Shown: piece by piece, positions 15,872 through 26,064 of the stretch
Position numbering within the stretch: the stretch's first letter is position 1
Layout of the letters: each line of letters starts with the position of its first letter
Assembly: GCA_025359885.1 (NCBI GenBank)
Contig: JANYDG010000079.1
Span: 1-64,000, forward strand
DNA length: 64,000 nt
From: Acidobacteriota bacterium
GTDB taxonomy: Bacteria > Acidobacteriota > Terriglobia > Terriglobales > Acidobacteriaceae
Direction of reading: 5' to 3'
Translations under genes and position numbers: made by a program
The notes under the pieces: model-generated
What the model was told of the DNA's origin: nothing
Databases searched by the model: none
Seen by the model: the letters and a program-made list of their open reading frames with translations, nothing else

Positions 15872-18610
15872 TTAGCGAGGCAGCGGTTGGGTGCCCACCA
15901 CGCTAAAGCTGGCTTCGGATTTCGCTTTCGTTTCATCCGGTTGGGTGCTGGCCAGCGTCAGGGTGTACTTTCCTGCCAAAACGGCGCGGTCACCCTTCTC
16001 GTCCACGCTTGAGAGCGTGCGAGGTTCAAAGTGCAAAGTAACGTCGCGCGACTCTCCTGCCTGCAGGTGTACGCGTTCAAAAGCTGCAAGCGAATGAATC
16101 GGTCCACCCGCCTGAGGGGTCTTCAGATAAGCCTCGACTACCTCATCGCCTGCCAGCGCACTCGCGTTGGTCACGCTGACCGTCGCGGTGAGCGGGTCGC
16201 CAGCCCTAAGCGAGTTTGTCGACAGGCTCACAGGTCCGTAGGTGAAGCGAGAGTAGCTCAAGCCATAGCCAAAGCCCCATGCCGGCTTCCCGACGTAGTA
16301 GCGGTAGGTCCGGCCCTTGAGCGCGTAGTCGGTAAACGCCGGTAGGTCGTCCACTCCTTTATAGAAGGTGACAGGCAACCGGCCAGCAGGGTTGTTGAGC
16401 CCCGCCAGCGTGCGAGCGATGGCAGTGCCACCCTCGACGCCGGGGTACCACGCTTCGAGGATGGCCGCAGCGTGCTCCTGCGCCCACGGCAGCGCAATGG
16501 CCGACCCTGTCTGCACCACCACGATGACTGGCTTGCCCGTAGCGGCCACTGTTTCTATTAGCTTTTCCTGAGAAGCGGGCAGAGCAATCTTGGTGCGGTC
16601 GCCGCCTGCAAAGCCATCGATTTTGACATCCATCTCTTCGCCCTCAAGCTGAGCGTCAAGACCCACAAAAACCACAACGGCGTCTGACTTGTTGGCCGCT
16701 GCAACGGCTTCATCCAGCAGCGCCTGCGCCGGGGCCTCCCACTTGAAATAGACACCTCCACCTGCCTGGTCGCCAGAGTGGCTGTACTCCAGCTTGAAGT
16801 CGTGAGCCGTGGTGTCGGCGAAGTCAAATGAAAACACCACCGGTCCACCTCCATTCATGATTGGCGGCGCAGAGGGCGATGCTCCCGGAGCAAACTTGAA
16901 GTTGCCCATATTCAGCGTGTCACTGGATTTACGCAGGCTGGCTTCTGCTATCACCTTTCCGTCCAGCGTGACGCGCACACTGTCCTTCGGCGAATATGGG
17001 AAAGCGTCGGCCGGCTCGACCGAAAACGTGTAATGCCCGGCTGCCGGAACCGCCAGCTTGCCGCTCCAGCGCACCGAGTAGTTGTGTGTGCGAATCTCAG
17101 GCACCGGCACAGAATCGCCCCACTCAGCCTGAATGTTATGGTCCGTGCCAACCGCCACCGGGCGGCCAGTCCAGTCCGTCGTGGCAAAGTATTCCGTGGT
17201 AAGCCCTGCGCCGCCATTAAAAGCCGACCGTGGTACCGGAACCCCCGAACCCTCAGCAAGGGTTGCGCCCTGCGCATAGTGGATCTGCGCATTCTTGAAC
17301 TGGGCGGTAATACCGTCAATTGGCTCCACCGGGTGATATGAAACTCCGTTATAGTTGCCCTCCAGGCCGTAGATAAGGTCCGCCTCAGGGCCCACGACTG
17401 CGATGCTCGTGGCCTTTTGCAACGGCAGGGTGCCGTCGTTCTTGAGTAGAACAATCGATTCTTCAGCGGCTTTGAGAGCCACGGCGCGGTTGGCATTCGA
17501 GGCGTTCGCGCTGAACGGGATGCTGTCATAGGCATTGCTGCCCGGCGCGTCAAACAGTCCAAGCTCAAAGCGCGCCGTATACAGGCGCTCCGCAGCGCGG
17601 GTCACCAGCTCTTCAGAAACCGCCTTCTGGCGCACAGCCTCAGCCAGAGTGTTGAAGCCCGGCGCCCAGATGCTACAAGACAGATCCGTCCCGGCTTCGA
17701 GCGAAATCACCGATGCATGCAAAATGTCCGGTGCGTTGTGGTGGCCGTTGGTCACATCCTGGATCGCTCCGCAATCTGAAACCACAAAGCCCTGAAAGCC
17801 CCAGGCCTTGCGCAGATGCTCGGTGAGCAGGTTTTTGTTGGCGCAGGCGGCATCACTATCAATGGCGTTGTAGGCGCACATGACCGACGCGACATGGCCA
17901 TCGATGACCGTCGTGCGGAAGGCCGGCAGGTAGGTCTCTTCGAGATCGCGCGGGCTGGGGTTCACGTTAAATCCGTGGCGCTGCGATTCCGGGCCGCTAT
18001 GCACTGCAAAATGCTTGCTCGTCGCCATCGCCTTGGGATGGCTCGGGTCGTCGCCCTGAACCCCGGTGATGAACGCAACACCCAGCTTGCCGGTCAGGAA
18101 GGGGTCTTCGCCATAGGTTTCCTGGCCGCGTCCCCAGCGCGGATCGCGAAAGATGTTGATATTCGGCGACCAGAAGGTCAGTCCGTAAAAAATGCGATGG
18201 TTGCCCTCGCGCTGCGCCTGGTTGTACTTGGCGCGAGCTTCGGTCGAGATAACGTCGCCCATCGCGTGCACGATCTTCGGGTCCCACGTCGCCGCCATGC
18301 CAATAGCCTGGGGAAAGACCGTCGCGTACCCGGCGCGGGCAACACCGTGAAGGGATTCGTTCCAGGTCTGGTAATCCGGAATTCCAAGCCGGGGAATCGC
18401 AGTGGCCCAGTCTTCAAGCTGCGCCGCCTTCTCATCCAGGGTCATGCGGCCCACCAGGTCGTGGGCGCGCGCCTGGGGGCTGAGCTGGGTGTTCTGGTAA
18501 TCCGGCTGCTGCCCGTTTACGGCAACAGATGCGGCAAAAACCAGGGCCAAAGGGAGCAGTGTGGCGGTCACAAAGCGGCGAGTCAGCGACAGAAGCGTAC
18601 GGCAGTTCAT
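15872..18610 (-). CDS. GH3 beta-glycosidase with PA14 insert (beta-glucosidase/xylosidase)
   Basis: A 912-residue secreted enzyme with an N-terminal signal peptide (LLPLALVFAASVAV). The GH3 N-terminal barrel includes LTFWSPNINIFRDPRWGRGQETYGEDP and KHFAVHSGP, with nucleophile Asp279 in VVSDCGAI. The C-terminal GH3 sandwich is split by a PA14-like domain (about 460-600; YFATTDWTGRP, HYTFSVEPAD). A fibronectin-III-like domain closes the protein. The CGAIQDV context is common in the beta-xylosidase/glucosidase branch, so exact substrate is open. GAGGAGA supports ATG 18610. The LacI regulator follows on the same strand. Confidence 0.9.
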   Translation of the reverse strand: MNCRTLLSLTRRFVTATLLPLALVFAASVAVNGQQPDYQNTQLSPQARAHDLVGRMTLDEKAAQLEDWATAIPRLGIPDYQTWNESLHGVARAGYATVFPQAIGMAATWDPKIVHAMGDVISTEARAKYNQAQREGNHRIFYGLTFWSPNINIFRDPRWGRGQETYGEDPFLTGKLGVAFITGVQGDDPSHPKAMATSKHFAVHSGPESQRHGFNVNPSPRDLEETYLPAFRTTVIDGHVASVMCAYNAIDSDAACANKNLLTEHLRKAWGFQGFVVSDCGAIQDVTNGHHNAPDILHASVISLEAGTDLSCSIWAPGFNTLAEAVRQKAVSEELVTRAAERLYTARFELGLFDAPGSNAYDSIPFSANASNANRAVALKAAEESIVLLKNDGTLPLQKATSIAVVGPEADLIYGLEGNYNGVSYHPVEPIDGITAQFKNAQIHYAQGATLAEGSGVPVPRSAFNGGAGLTTEYFATTDWTGRPVAVGTDHNIQAEWGDSVPVPEIRTHNYSVRWSGKLAVPAAGHYTFSVEPADAFPYSPKDSVRVTLDGKVIAEASLRKSSDTLNMGNFKFAPGASPSAPPIMNGGGPVVFSFDFADTTAHDFKLEYSHSGDQAGGGVYFKWEAPAQALLDEAVAAANKSDAVVVFVGLDAQLEGEEMDVKIDGFAGGDRTKIALPASQEKLIETVAATGKPVIVVVQTGSAIALPWAQEHAAAILEAWYPGVEGGTAIARTLAGLNNPAGRLPVTFYKGVDDLPAFTDYALKGRTYRYYVGKPAWGFGYGLSYSRFTYGPVSLSTNSLRAGDPLTATVSVTNASALAGDEVVEAYLKTPQAGGPIHSLAAFERVHLQAGESRDVTLHFEPRTLSSVDEKGDRAVLAGKYTLTLASTQPDETKAKSEASFSVVGTQPLPR

Positions 18611-18794
18611 GCGATATTTCTCCTCAAAACGATTCAGGCAGCCAGAAAATCGGGCAGACGGGTAACGAAAGAAATCTACAGGCTCAAGGGTTGTTTTGGC
18701 TAGCTTTATCGCTTTACTGCACTGTGCGATATCAACGACGTCTGCGGGCGGACTTCTCTTGTCCCCACTCTTGCCTCATCTTCGACGCAATGAA

Positions 18795-18840
18795 AAAAGC
18801 TCTGAAGAATTGGCAATCATGGCCATACGCCATGAGCCAA
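18795..18840 (-). terminator. Intrinsic terminator after the DUF481 gene
   Basis: A two-part stem (TTGGC and CATGGC at 18810-18823 with GCCATG and GCCAA at 18829-18840) is followed on the minus strand by a T-rich run ending GCTTTTTTC. It lies just past the stop of the DUF481 gene. Confidence 0.6.
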
Positions 18841-18871
18841 TCCTCCAGAGCAGAATGCGATCGCTAAAGTT

Positions 18872-20049
18872 TTACTTCTTGCTAAAGCTGAAACCGAGCC
18901 CCGTCGTCAAAATCAGATCGTTGTGTTTGGTGCCTGCCGGCGGCAGCGAGACGTAAGTCTCGCTCAATGCGGTCTGCCAACTCAGAAACGAATTGATCCG
19001 CGTATTCAGCGCCGCGTTGCCGGTCATCCTATACTGGCTCGTGTCGTTCAGGTCGGGAAAGATGTACGCCTGTTCAGTAAAGCTGCTGGTCTTGCCCAGC
19101 TTGCGTGAATATTGCTGACCAAAGTCAAGCGCCGCAAAGCTGTTCGTGAAGGCTGGCGTAGGTTTGGGATTGCCCGTAACGCTCGTCGGCACTGGCTGTA
19201 GCCTTCACGCGTCCAGACGACACCGCCAAAGACGTCCAGCTGCTGAATCGGCTTGGCATACGCATGCCAACCGAAGCCGCCTCCCAGCACCGTGCGCAAA
19301 TCAAGATACTGCAGCTTGTTGGTGGCAAAGTCGGCGGTGCTAAACGCAAATAGTTTCGGATTCACATTATGGTCGTAGCGCAGTCCAGCAGCGGTTGATT
19401 CAGCCGTCGTCGCCTTGAGTACGCTGTCATGCGAATAGATGGTGGTGAAGTACAGCGTGGTCTTGTCTGTGCGCGTGGGACGAGCCACATTCACTCCGGC
19501 TCCCAGCGAAGCGGTCTGGCTATTTCCAGAAGACAAGGCAAAAGACACGTTGGTTGAGCCCGCCCAGCCGTGGGTCCAGCCCGGCCGCAGAGAGGCTTCA
19601 TAGGCATGCTGTGCCGCCGCATCGCGCAGGGTGGTGAGGCCCGTTACAGGCACTGGCTGCGGGCCTTGAGCGGTGGTCACCACAAAGCCGGTGCTGGTGC
19701 GCTCAATGGCCGTAATCTCCTGGGTGTGAATCTCAACCGTCTTGCCCGTCTTGGTTTCCGTCGGCAGGATCAAAGATTTGTCCAGCTTGACGTTCGTCAC
19801 TTCGTCCCAGCTGATGGTCAAAGCTCCGGCGTAGCTCGTGGTCAGCGTCAATTTGCCGCCAGCAAGCTGAGTCACGGTTCCGGTCAGATGGTCGCCATTC
19901 TTGAGCGTGATGGAGTCAGCCAACGCCAGCGATGAAACAGCCAATGCGAAACCTGCCAGCGCAATGCCGCGCAGCAGCCCTGCAAAAACGTTAAAACGTG
20001 ATCGGGAAAGCCTGCGATCAAAGGGGATTGAAACAACAGAAATGTTCAC
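18872..20049 (-). pseudogene. DUF481 family outer-membrane-type protein, frameshifted
   Basis: The first part (from GTG 20049, AAAGGA upstream) has a signal peptide (LAGFALAVSSLALA), a short beta domain (SITLKNGDHLTGTVTQLAGG) and then DUF481 beta-barrel strands up to WTREGYSQ. The barrel continues in another frame (PTSVTGNPKP ... ILTTGLGFSFSKK), ending at 18872. The switch lies near 19190-19205: one missing base between SQ and PTS would restore a single protein of about 390 residues. Without it the frame runs into unrelated sequence and stops at 19048. It is either a recent frameshift or a sequencing error; both halves look otherwise intact. Confidence 0.78.
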
Positions 20050-20412
20050 CGGGGGAGTTCCTTTCAGGTTCGTATGCGTTTCGCGCGTGTACTACCAAAC
20101 CACGGGTCTCACGCGGTAGCAACGAGACTCAACCAATCTTATCTCAGCGTGTTTCACTCCTTGCTGGTTTCCGGTGAGTCTACCTGGTTTTTCGGGGCGG
20201 GTTCGAGACGATTTCCGTGATGCCCGCCATCGCAAATCAGCGGCCAACTCTGGATGTTGGGAATGAAAAGCTGCCTCCCGGATTCGACGGCTTGGAACAC
20301 GGTATTTCCATGTATGATGGCCGATGTTCCTGCAACCGGGCACAGAACCGGCGGAGACGTGGCTGGCGGAGAGCCGTGCGAAGAAAAATGCAGAGAATCA
20401 GCGGAGAAATGG
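20050..20412. other. Divergent intergenic region between DUF481 gene and sugar porter
   Basis: This 363-base stretch must hold both promoters. I see no convincing -35/-10 pair, RNA gene or strong palindrome. The frame of the sugar porter stays open through part of it (from 20254), but that extension is not membrane-like and precedes a good ribosome site near 20403. Confidence 0.4.
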
Positions 20413-21801
20413 ATGCGACCGAATTTCTATTTGATGAAGGCAACCATCAGCGGTGCCTTGGGCGGACTCCTCTTTGGCTTTGACACAGCCGTCATTGCAG
20501 GCGCGATCGACGCCCTCACCAGGCTCTATCACCTCTCGGATGCGACCGAAGGCCTCGCCGGATGGATCAATGTCTTCTTTCTGCACCTGGGGCTGGCTAA
20601 TTTCGCCCAGGGATTTACTGTCTTCATCGCCGTCTTCGGCACCGTTTTTGGAGCCATGTTTGCCGGGCAGGTAGGACAGATGCTAGGCGGCCGTGAGACC
20701 CTGCGCATCACGGCTGTCCTCTATGTGATTTCGGCACTCGGCTGCGCGATCGCCTGGAACTGGCCTGCGCTGCTCATCTTCCGCTTTATCGGAGGGTTGG
20801 GCATCGGAGCTTCCTCTGTCCTGGGCCCGGTTTACATTACGGAACTCGCTCCAGCCAAGTGGCGGGGACGCATGGTTGGCACCTTTCAGGTGAATGTCGT
20901 CGTTGGCATCCTCCTCGCCTATGCCTCGAACTTCGCCATCCGCCTGCTCCATCTGGGCGATGCAGAATGGCGCGTACAACTGGGCGTTGCCGCCGTGCCC
21001 GCCGTACTCTTCCTGATCCTGCTCTTCGGCATTCCCCGCAGCCCTCGCTGGTCCGTCTCAAAAGCCCGCATCGACGAGGCCATGGAAGTGCTCAAGCTCA
21101 TGGGTGACCCTGACCCCGATGCGGAACTGGCTGAAATCCAGCAGGCCCTCAAAGAGAGCCACGCCGTCGCCAACGAGCCTGTCTTCCAGTGGAAATACCG
21201 CTACCCGCTCTTCCTCGCGATCACCATCGGCGCATTCAATCAGCTCGCCGGCATCAATGCCATCCTCTACTACCTGAACAACATCTTCGCCTCCGCAGGG
21301 TTCACGCAGCTCTCAGGCGATCTGCAGGCCATCGCCATTGGCGCGACAAATCTTGTCTTCACACTCATCGGCATGACGCTCATTGACCGTCTCGGGCGCA
21401 AGACCCTTCTCCTCATCGGCGCCGCCGGCTGTGCTGCCTGTCTCAGCGGCGTCGCGTATGTCTTCCTGACGCAATCGCATCAGGCTGCACTGCTCTGGCT
21501 GCTGGTTGTCTACATCGCCTTCTTTGCCGTCTCTCAGGGGGCAGTGATCTGGGTCTACATTGGCGAAGTCTTCCCCAACGCCGTGCGCAACAAGGGCCAG
21601 AGTGTCGGCAACAGCTCCCACTGGATCATGAACGCAGCCATCGCGCTCGTCTTCCCCATACTCGCGGCGAAATCCGGCGGCGCGCCCTTCGTCTTCTTCG
21701 CCGTCATGACCGTGGTGCAGTTCGTCGTCGTCCTGCTCATGTATCCAGAAACCAAGGGCCAGACCCTCGAAGCCCTCCAACGCAAGTTGGTCCGCGAATA
21801 G
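20413..21801 (+). CDS. MFS sugar porter
   Basis: A 462-residue, 12-helix transporter of the sugar-porter branch of the major facilitator superfamily. It shows GGLLFGFDTAVIAGA in helix 1, RFIGGLGIGASSVLGPVYITELAPAKWRGR (loop 4-5), NQLAGINAILYY in helix 7, DRLGRK in loop 8-9 and the C-terminal PETKGQTLE. It probably imports a hexose or pentose by proton symport. ATG 20413 follows GCGGAG with good spacing and starts right before helix 1. The adjacent GH3 and LacI genes fit a sugar-uptake locus. Confidence 0.92.
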   Translation: MRPNFYLMKATISGALGGLLFGFDTAVIAGAIDALTRLYHLSDATEGLAGWINVFFLHLGLANFAQGFTVFIAVFGTVFGAMFAGQVGQMLGGRETLRITAVLYVISALGCAIAWNWPALLIFRFIGGLGIGASSVLGPVYITELAPAKWRGRMVGTFQVNVVVGILLAYASNFAIRLLHLGDAEWRVQLGVAAVPAVLFLILLFGIPRSPRWSVSKARIDEAMEVLKLMGDPDPDAELAEIQQALKESHAVANEPVFQWKYRYPLFLAITIGAFNQLAGINAILYYLNNIFASAGFTQLSGDLQAIAIGATNLVFTLIGMTLIDRLGRKTLLLIGAAGCAACLSGVAYVFLTQSHQAALLWLLVVYIAFFAVSQGAVIWVYIGEVFPNAVRNKGQSVGNSSHWIMNAAIALVFPILAAKSGGAPFVFFAVMTVVQFVVVLLMYPETKGQTLEALQRKLVRE

Positions 21802-21821
21802 TTCACCACGCTCGCTTTTGC

Positions 21822-21856
21822 ATGCGATGGAATCTCTCCTCGAGATTCCATCGCAT
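21822..21856 (+). terminator. 15-bp perfect hairpin after the sugar porter
   Basis: ATGCGATGGAATCTC (21822-21836) pairs perfectly with 21842-21856 around a five-base loop. It lies between the transporter stop and the P450 start. There is only a weak T-rich tail, so it may be a terminator or an mRNA-stabilising structure. Confidence 0.55.
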
Positions 21857-21897
21857 CTCTGCTTGAACCGCGGCTTGAACGCGCTATCATCAGCCCG

Positions 21898-23301
21898 TTG
21901 ACTACTGCATTTGTATCTCCTGACATCCGTTTCAAGCCCGGCGCTCGCCAGCCCGACGGCCCGGCATTCTGGCCCCGCCTCCTGCGCGGCGACGTGTTCC
22001 GGCAGAATGCGGCCGACTTTCTCGAAGCGAATGCCCGCCAGTTCGGCGATCTCGTCCACTTTGAAACCCTCGGCATCCGCGTCCTGCAGTTCAATCACCC
22101 CACCCTCGTTCAGGAAATGCTCGTCCGCGACGCACCCCACCATCACCGCAACATGGTCATGCAGCGCTCAAAAATGGTGCTCGGCGAGGGCCTCCTCACC
22201 AGCGAAGAACCCCTGCACATGCGCCAGCGCCGCATGGCCGCGCCTGCCTTTCACCGCCAGCGCATCGCCGCCTACGGTGAAGTCATCACCCATTTCACCC
22301 GCCAAATGACCAGCCAGTGGCAGGACGGCGCAACCGTGGACGTCCATGCCGAAATGCTCCTGCTCGCCTTGCGCATCGTCGGCAAAACCCTCTTCGATAC
22401 CAATGTCGAGCAGGAGGTCGGCAAGATTGCCGCAGCTGTCGAAGCATTCATGGGGTTTATGCCGCTCGCCTTTCTGCCCTTTCCTGACCTGATGGTGAAG
22501 TTGCCGCTGCCCGCGATGCGCCGCATTCGCGACGGGCGCGCCGGTCTCGATGAACTGATTTATCGCATGATTCGCGAGCGTCGCGCTGATCCCGCCGACC
22601 GTGGCGACCTGCTCAGCATGCTGCTGGCCGCCGTCGATGAAGAGGCCCCAACCAAAGCACCCGCCGCGAAAATGACCGACCAGCAGGTACGCGACGAGTG
22701 TCTTACCGTTCTACTCGCCGGTCACGAAACCACCGCCAACGCCCTCAGTTTCGCCCTCCGGCTGCTCGCCGGCCATCCTGAAATTCAAGAGCAGCTTGCC
22801 GCCGAATCGTATGACGTCCTGGGCGACCGCCTTGCCACCGCAGAGGACTATACCCGCTTGAACATGGCCGAAAAGGTCTTCGCCGAAGCCCTGCGCCTCT
22901 ACCCACCCGTATGGGTCACTGCCCGCACAGCAGCTGAAACGTATGAATATCGAGGCATTTCCATCGCCAGGGGAACCATCCTCGTTGCCCCGCAATACGC
23001 TGTCCACCGCGACCCGCGATGGTGGCCCAACCCCGACCGCTTTGACCCCGAGCGATTCACCGCTGCCGCCAAAGCCGCACGCCCCAGGGGAGCCTATTTC
23101 CCCTTCGGAGCAGGGAATCGCCAATGCATCGGCGAGGGGCTGGCATGGATGGAGGGTGTTCTCGCCCTCGCCACCATCGCTCGGCACTGGCAGCTTTTGC
23201 CGCTGCAGGGCGGAATGGGGCCCATTCCCATCGCGCCCTCGATTTCACTGCGGCCCCAAGGAGCGGTTCCACTCCAGGTGCGGCGTCGCGCCCTCCACTG
23301 A
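21898..23301 (+). CDS. Cytochrome P450 monooxygenase
   Basis: A 467-residue soluble bacterial P450. It has the I-helix oxygen-activation motif AGHETTANAL, the K-helix E-x-x-R in EALRLYPP, the FDPERF segment and the heme-binding loop FGAGNRQCIG, with Cys410 as heme ligand. The family hydroxylates fatty acids, terpenoids or aromatic compounds using electrons from a ferredoxin or flavodoxin partner; none is encoded nearby. The start is a TTG at 21898 without a strong Shine-Dalgarno. Substrate cannot be inferred. Confidence 0.95.
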   Translation: MTTAFVSPDIRFKPGARQPDGPAFWPRLLRGDVFRQNAADFLEANARQFGDLVHFETLGIRVLQFNHPTLVQEMLVRDAPHHHRNMVMQRSKMVLGEGLLTSEEPLHMRQRRMAAPAFHRQRIAAYGEVITHFTRQMTSQWQDGATVDVHAEMLLLALRIVGKTLFDTNVEQEVGKIAAAVEAFMGFMPLAFLPFPDLMVKLPLPAMRRIRDGRAGLDELIYRMIRERRADPADRGDLLSMLLAAVDEEAPTKAPAAKMTDQQVRDECLTVLLAGHETTANALSFALRLLAGHPEIQEQLAAESYDVLGDRLATAEDYTRLNMAEKVFAEALRLYPPVWVTARTAAETYEYRGISIARGTILVAPQYAVHRDPRWWPNPDRFDPERFTAAAKAARPRGAYFPFGAGNRQCIGEGLAWMEGVLALATIARHWQLLPLQGGMGPIPIAPSISLRPQGAVPLQVRRRALH

Positions 23302-23324
23302 ATCATCAGGGCTCGGGAGTCGCA

Positions 23325-23660
23325 TCAATTCTCATAGATGAAGAACTGGGCAAAATTGAATTTCTCCCCTCCGCTATAGCTCCCAACCGAACGAACCGAA
23401 ATGCCTTCGTCAGTGCCATTGGGGGCCAGCGGAGTCTTTACCACGAGCAGGAACGCTGAATGCTGGCGCGCAAAGTTAGCAAACTCCACAACCTTCAGCG
23501 GCAAACGTGTCGAAAACAGCCGGATCGAAAGCTCAGTGTCGCGGTCCTCTGCCGAGCGCAGCACCTCGGGCGTATTCAGCGTATAAAACAGCCACCGCTT
23601 GCAGGGTGGGCGCATGAACAACCCGGCCCGCCGCGAAATGTGACTCAAAGCTTTCGACAT
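23325..23660 (-). pseudogene. Probable C-terminal remnant of a larger protein
   Basis: A minus-strand frame of 111 codons reads like ordinary protein in its last 85 residues (WLFYTLNTPEVL, LPLKVVEFANFARQHSAFLLVV, ending FAQFFIYEN). It has no sensible start: upstream, the ribosomal-protein promoter begins at 23676. The pattern resembles the tail of a membrane glycosyltransferase or similar, but I cannot name the family. Best read as the surviving 3' end of a gene deleted at its 5' side; it could also be chance. Confidence 0.3.
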
Positions 23661-23675
23661 CGATGCTCAGTTTCG

Positions 23676-23704
23676 TTGACTCCACACCCATTTTCGGGTA
23701 TTCT
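23676..23704 (+). promoter_or_regulatory. Strong sigma-70-type promoter for rplM-rpsI
   Basis: TTGACT (23676-23681) and TATTCT (23699-23704) are separated by exactly 17 bases. The start site would lie near 23711, leaving a 5' leader of about 300 bases before rplM. That is long enough for an autoregulatory structure, although I could not assign a known leader class. Confidence 0.7.
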
Positions 23705-24011
23705 GAGGTTCTTGCGCGGTGTTGCGTCTGCTGTGCCTGGGCTCCAAAGAATCTGTGTGGTTCGTCATCCGGGTTCGAACTCAGGCAAGCGTTCAAGGCA
23801 GAGGACATCCACCTTGCGGAAACTGGTCGGCTGGATCAAGACCAAATCCAAAAGGATCAAGAGCCCGGTAGGGCCTCACGCGAACAGGTTTGTTTAGCCG
23901 TGGGTTTCAGATTGAGCCCCGCCATGTCTGGCGTGGGCATATCGTGCTGAGTTTTCTCAGCGCGAATGAGTTTTGCCAGAGGTTTTGGCCCAAGTGAGAA
24001 GCAGGAGCGAG

Positions 24012-24437
24012 ATGTCGACCTATATCCCGAGCGCGAAAGAAATCAACCGCAAATGGTTCGTTGTGGATGCCAGTGGCAAGACCCTGGGCCGCCTGGCCAC
24101 CCATGCTGCCGACATCCTCAGCGGCAAGCTGAACCCCAAGTACGTCCCCTACATTGACATGGGCGATCACGTCATCGTCATCAATGCAGAAAAGATCGTG
24201 CTCACCGGCCTCAAGGCACAGCAGAAGCTCTATCGCCGATACACCGGTTTCCCCGGCGGTTTGCGCGAAGAGTCTTTCACGCGCCTGCTCAATCGCCGTC
24301 CAGAAAAGATCATCGAAGAAGCCATCCGCGGCATGCTTCCCAAGTCCAAAATGGGCCGCCAGATGGGCACCAAGCTCAAGGTCTACAAGGGCGACAAGCA
24401 TCCCCACGAAGCGCAGTTGCCGGAAGTTCTGGCATAA
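24012..24437 (+). CDS. rplM: 50S ribosomal protein L13
   Basis: A 141-residue large-subunit protein that binds 23S rRNA early in assembly. Family landmarks are present: [51 protein letters not shown] and [17 protein letters not shown] precedes ATG 24012. rpsI follows after 66 bases, the usual pair. Confidence 0.98.
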   Translation: MSTYIPSAKEINRKWFVVDASGKTLGRLATHAADILSGKLNPKYVPYIDMGDHVIVINAEKIVLTGLKAQQKLYRRYTGFPGGLREESFTRLLNRRPEKIIEEAIRGMLPKSKMGRQMGTKLKVYKGDKHPHEAQLPEVLA

Positions 24438-24503
24438 CCCAGGTTTTCGCCGGATTCACTTCGGCAATCAGTTGCAGCCCCAAAAGGGCGCGGAAGAGAG
24501 CAC

Positions 24504-24899
24504 ATGGCAGATTTGGTTCAATACTACGGAACGGGCCGCCGCAAGTCGGCGATTGCCCGTGTTTTCCTGCGCCCCGGCACGGGTGAGATCAAGGTCAATG
24601 GCAAGGGCTACGAAGAGTACTTCGTCACCCCGGCTCAGCGTGTGGCTGGCAAGCGCTCGCTGGTACTGACCGAACTGCTTTCCTCCTTCGACGTGGTCAC
24701 CACGGTCAAGGGCGGCGGTGTTTCGGCCCAGGCCGATGCCGTCAAGATGGGTTCAGCCCGCGCACTCGTGGTCTTCAACCCCGAGCTGCGCAAGCTGCTC
24801 AAATCAGAAGACCTTCTGACCCGCGACGCGCGCCAGAAGGAACGCAAGAAGTACGGGCAGAAGGGCGCTCGCGCTCGCTTCCAGTTCAGCAAGCGGTAG
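24504..24899 (+). CDS. rpsI: 30S ribosomal protein S9
   Basis: 131 residues, full length. It opens with YYGTGRRKSAIARVFLRPG and ends with RFQFSKR, the basic tail that reaches the P-site tRNA. It is co-transcribed with rplM. The gene is followed by a palindromic repeat rather than a classical terminator. Confidence 0.98.
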   Translation: MADLVQYYGTGRRKSAIARVFLRPGTGEIKVNGKGYEEYFVTPAQRVAGKRSLVLTELLSSFDVVTTVKGGGVSAQADAVKMGSARALVVFNPELRKLLKSEDLLTRDARQKERKKYGQKGARARFQFSKR

Positions 24900-24909
24900 G
24901 TTTCAGTTG

Positions 24910-24958
24910 TCAGGGATCAGGGATCAGGTTTTTCTGATCTCTGCCCCCTGATCCCTGA
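24910..24958. repeat. Intergenic palindromic repeat between rpsI and rpsB
   Basis: TCAGGGATCAGG (24910-24921) pairs perfectly with CCTGATCCCTGA (24947-24958), and the left arm contains a tandem GGGATCA repeat. The loop holds a run of T's. Sequence of this style is REP-like; it may also end rplM-rpsI transcripts. Confidence 0.6.
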
Positions 24959-25047
24959 ACCCTCAGTACCTAACTCTTCCGCGTAAAGCGGAACTTAATC
25001 CGGACAAGGCGAACGCCAGCCCGGATGCAATGCAATAAGGAGCTCCA

Positions 25048-25932
<885 letters not shown>

Positions 25933-25966
25933 TCTTCGGCGTCCCTCAAAGGCGCACAATAGGAAG

Positions 25967-26003
25967 AAGCGTGGCCGCCGAGGAATCAGTGCCACGCTTT
26001 TTC
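25967..26003 (+). terminator. Intrinsic terminator/attenuator between rpsB and tsf
   Basis: AAGCGTGGC (25967-25975) pairs with GCCACGCTT (25991-25999), followed by TTTTCT. It would cut tsf expression relative to rpsB. Confidence 0.7.
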
Positions 26004-26064
26004 TGCGTAGAAGCGTTTAAACGGAATTGGAATCTAAGTACCATTGAAGACAACAGGAGTGGAG

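Noticed and set aside
23767-23790. GGGTTCGAACTC resembles the T-loop of a tRNA
   Set aside because: The five-base stems around it do not pair and no acceptor, D or anticodon arms can be drawn.
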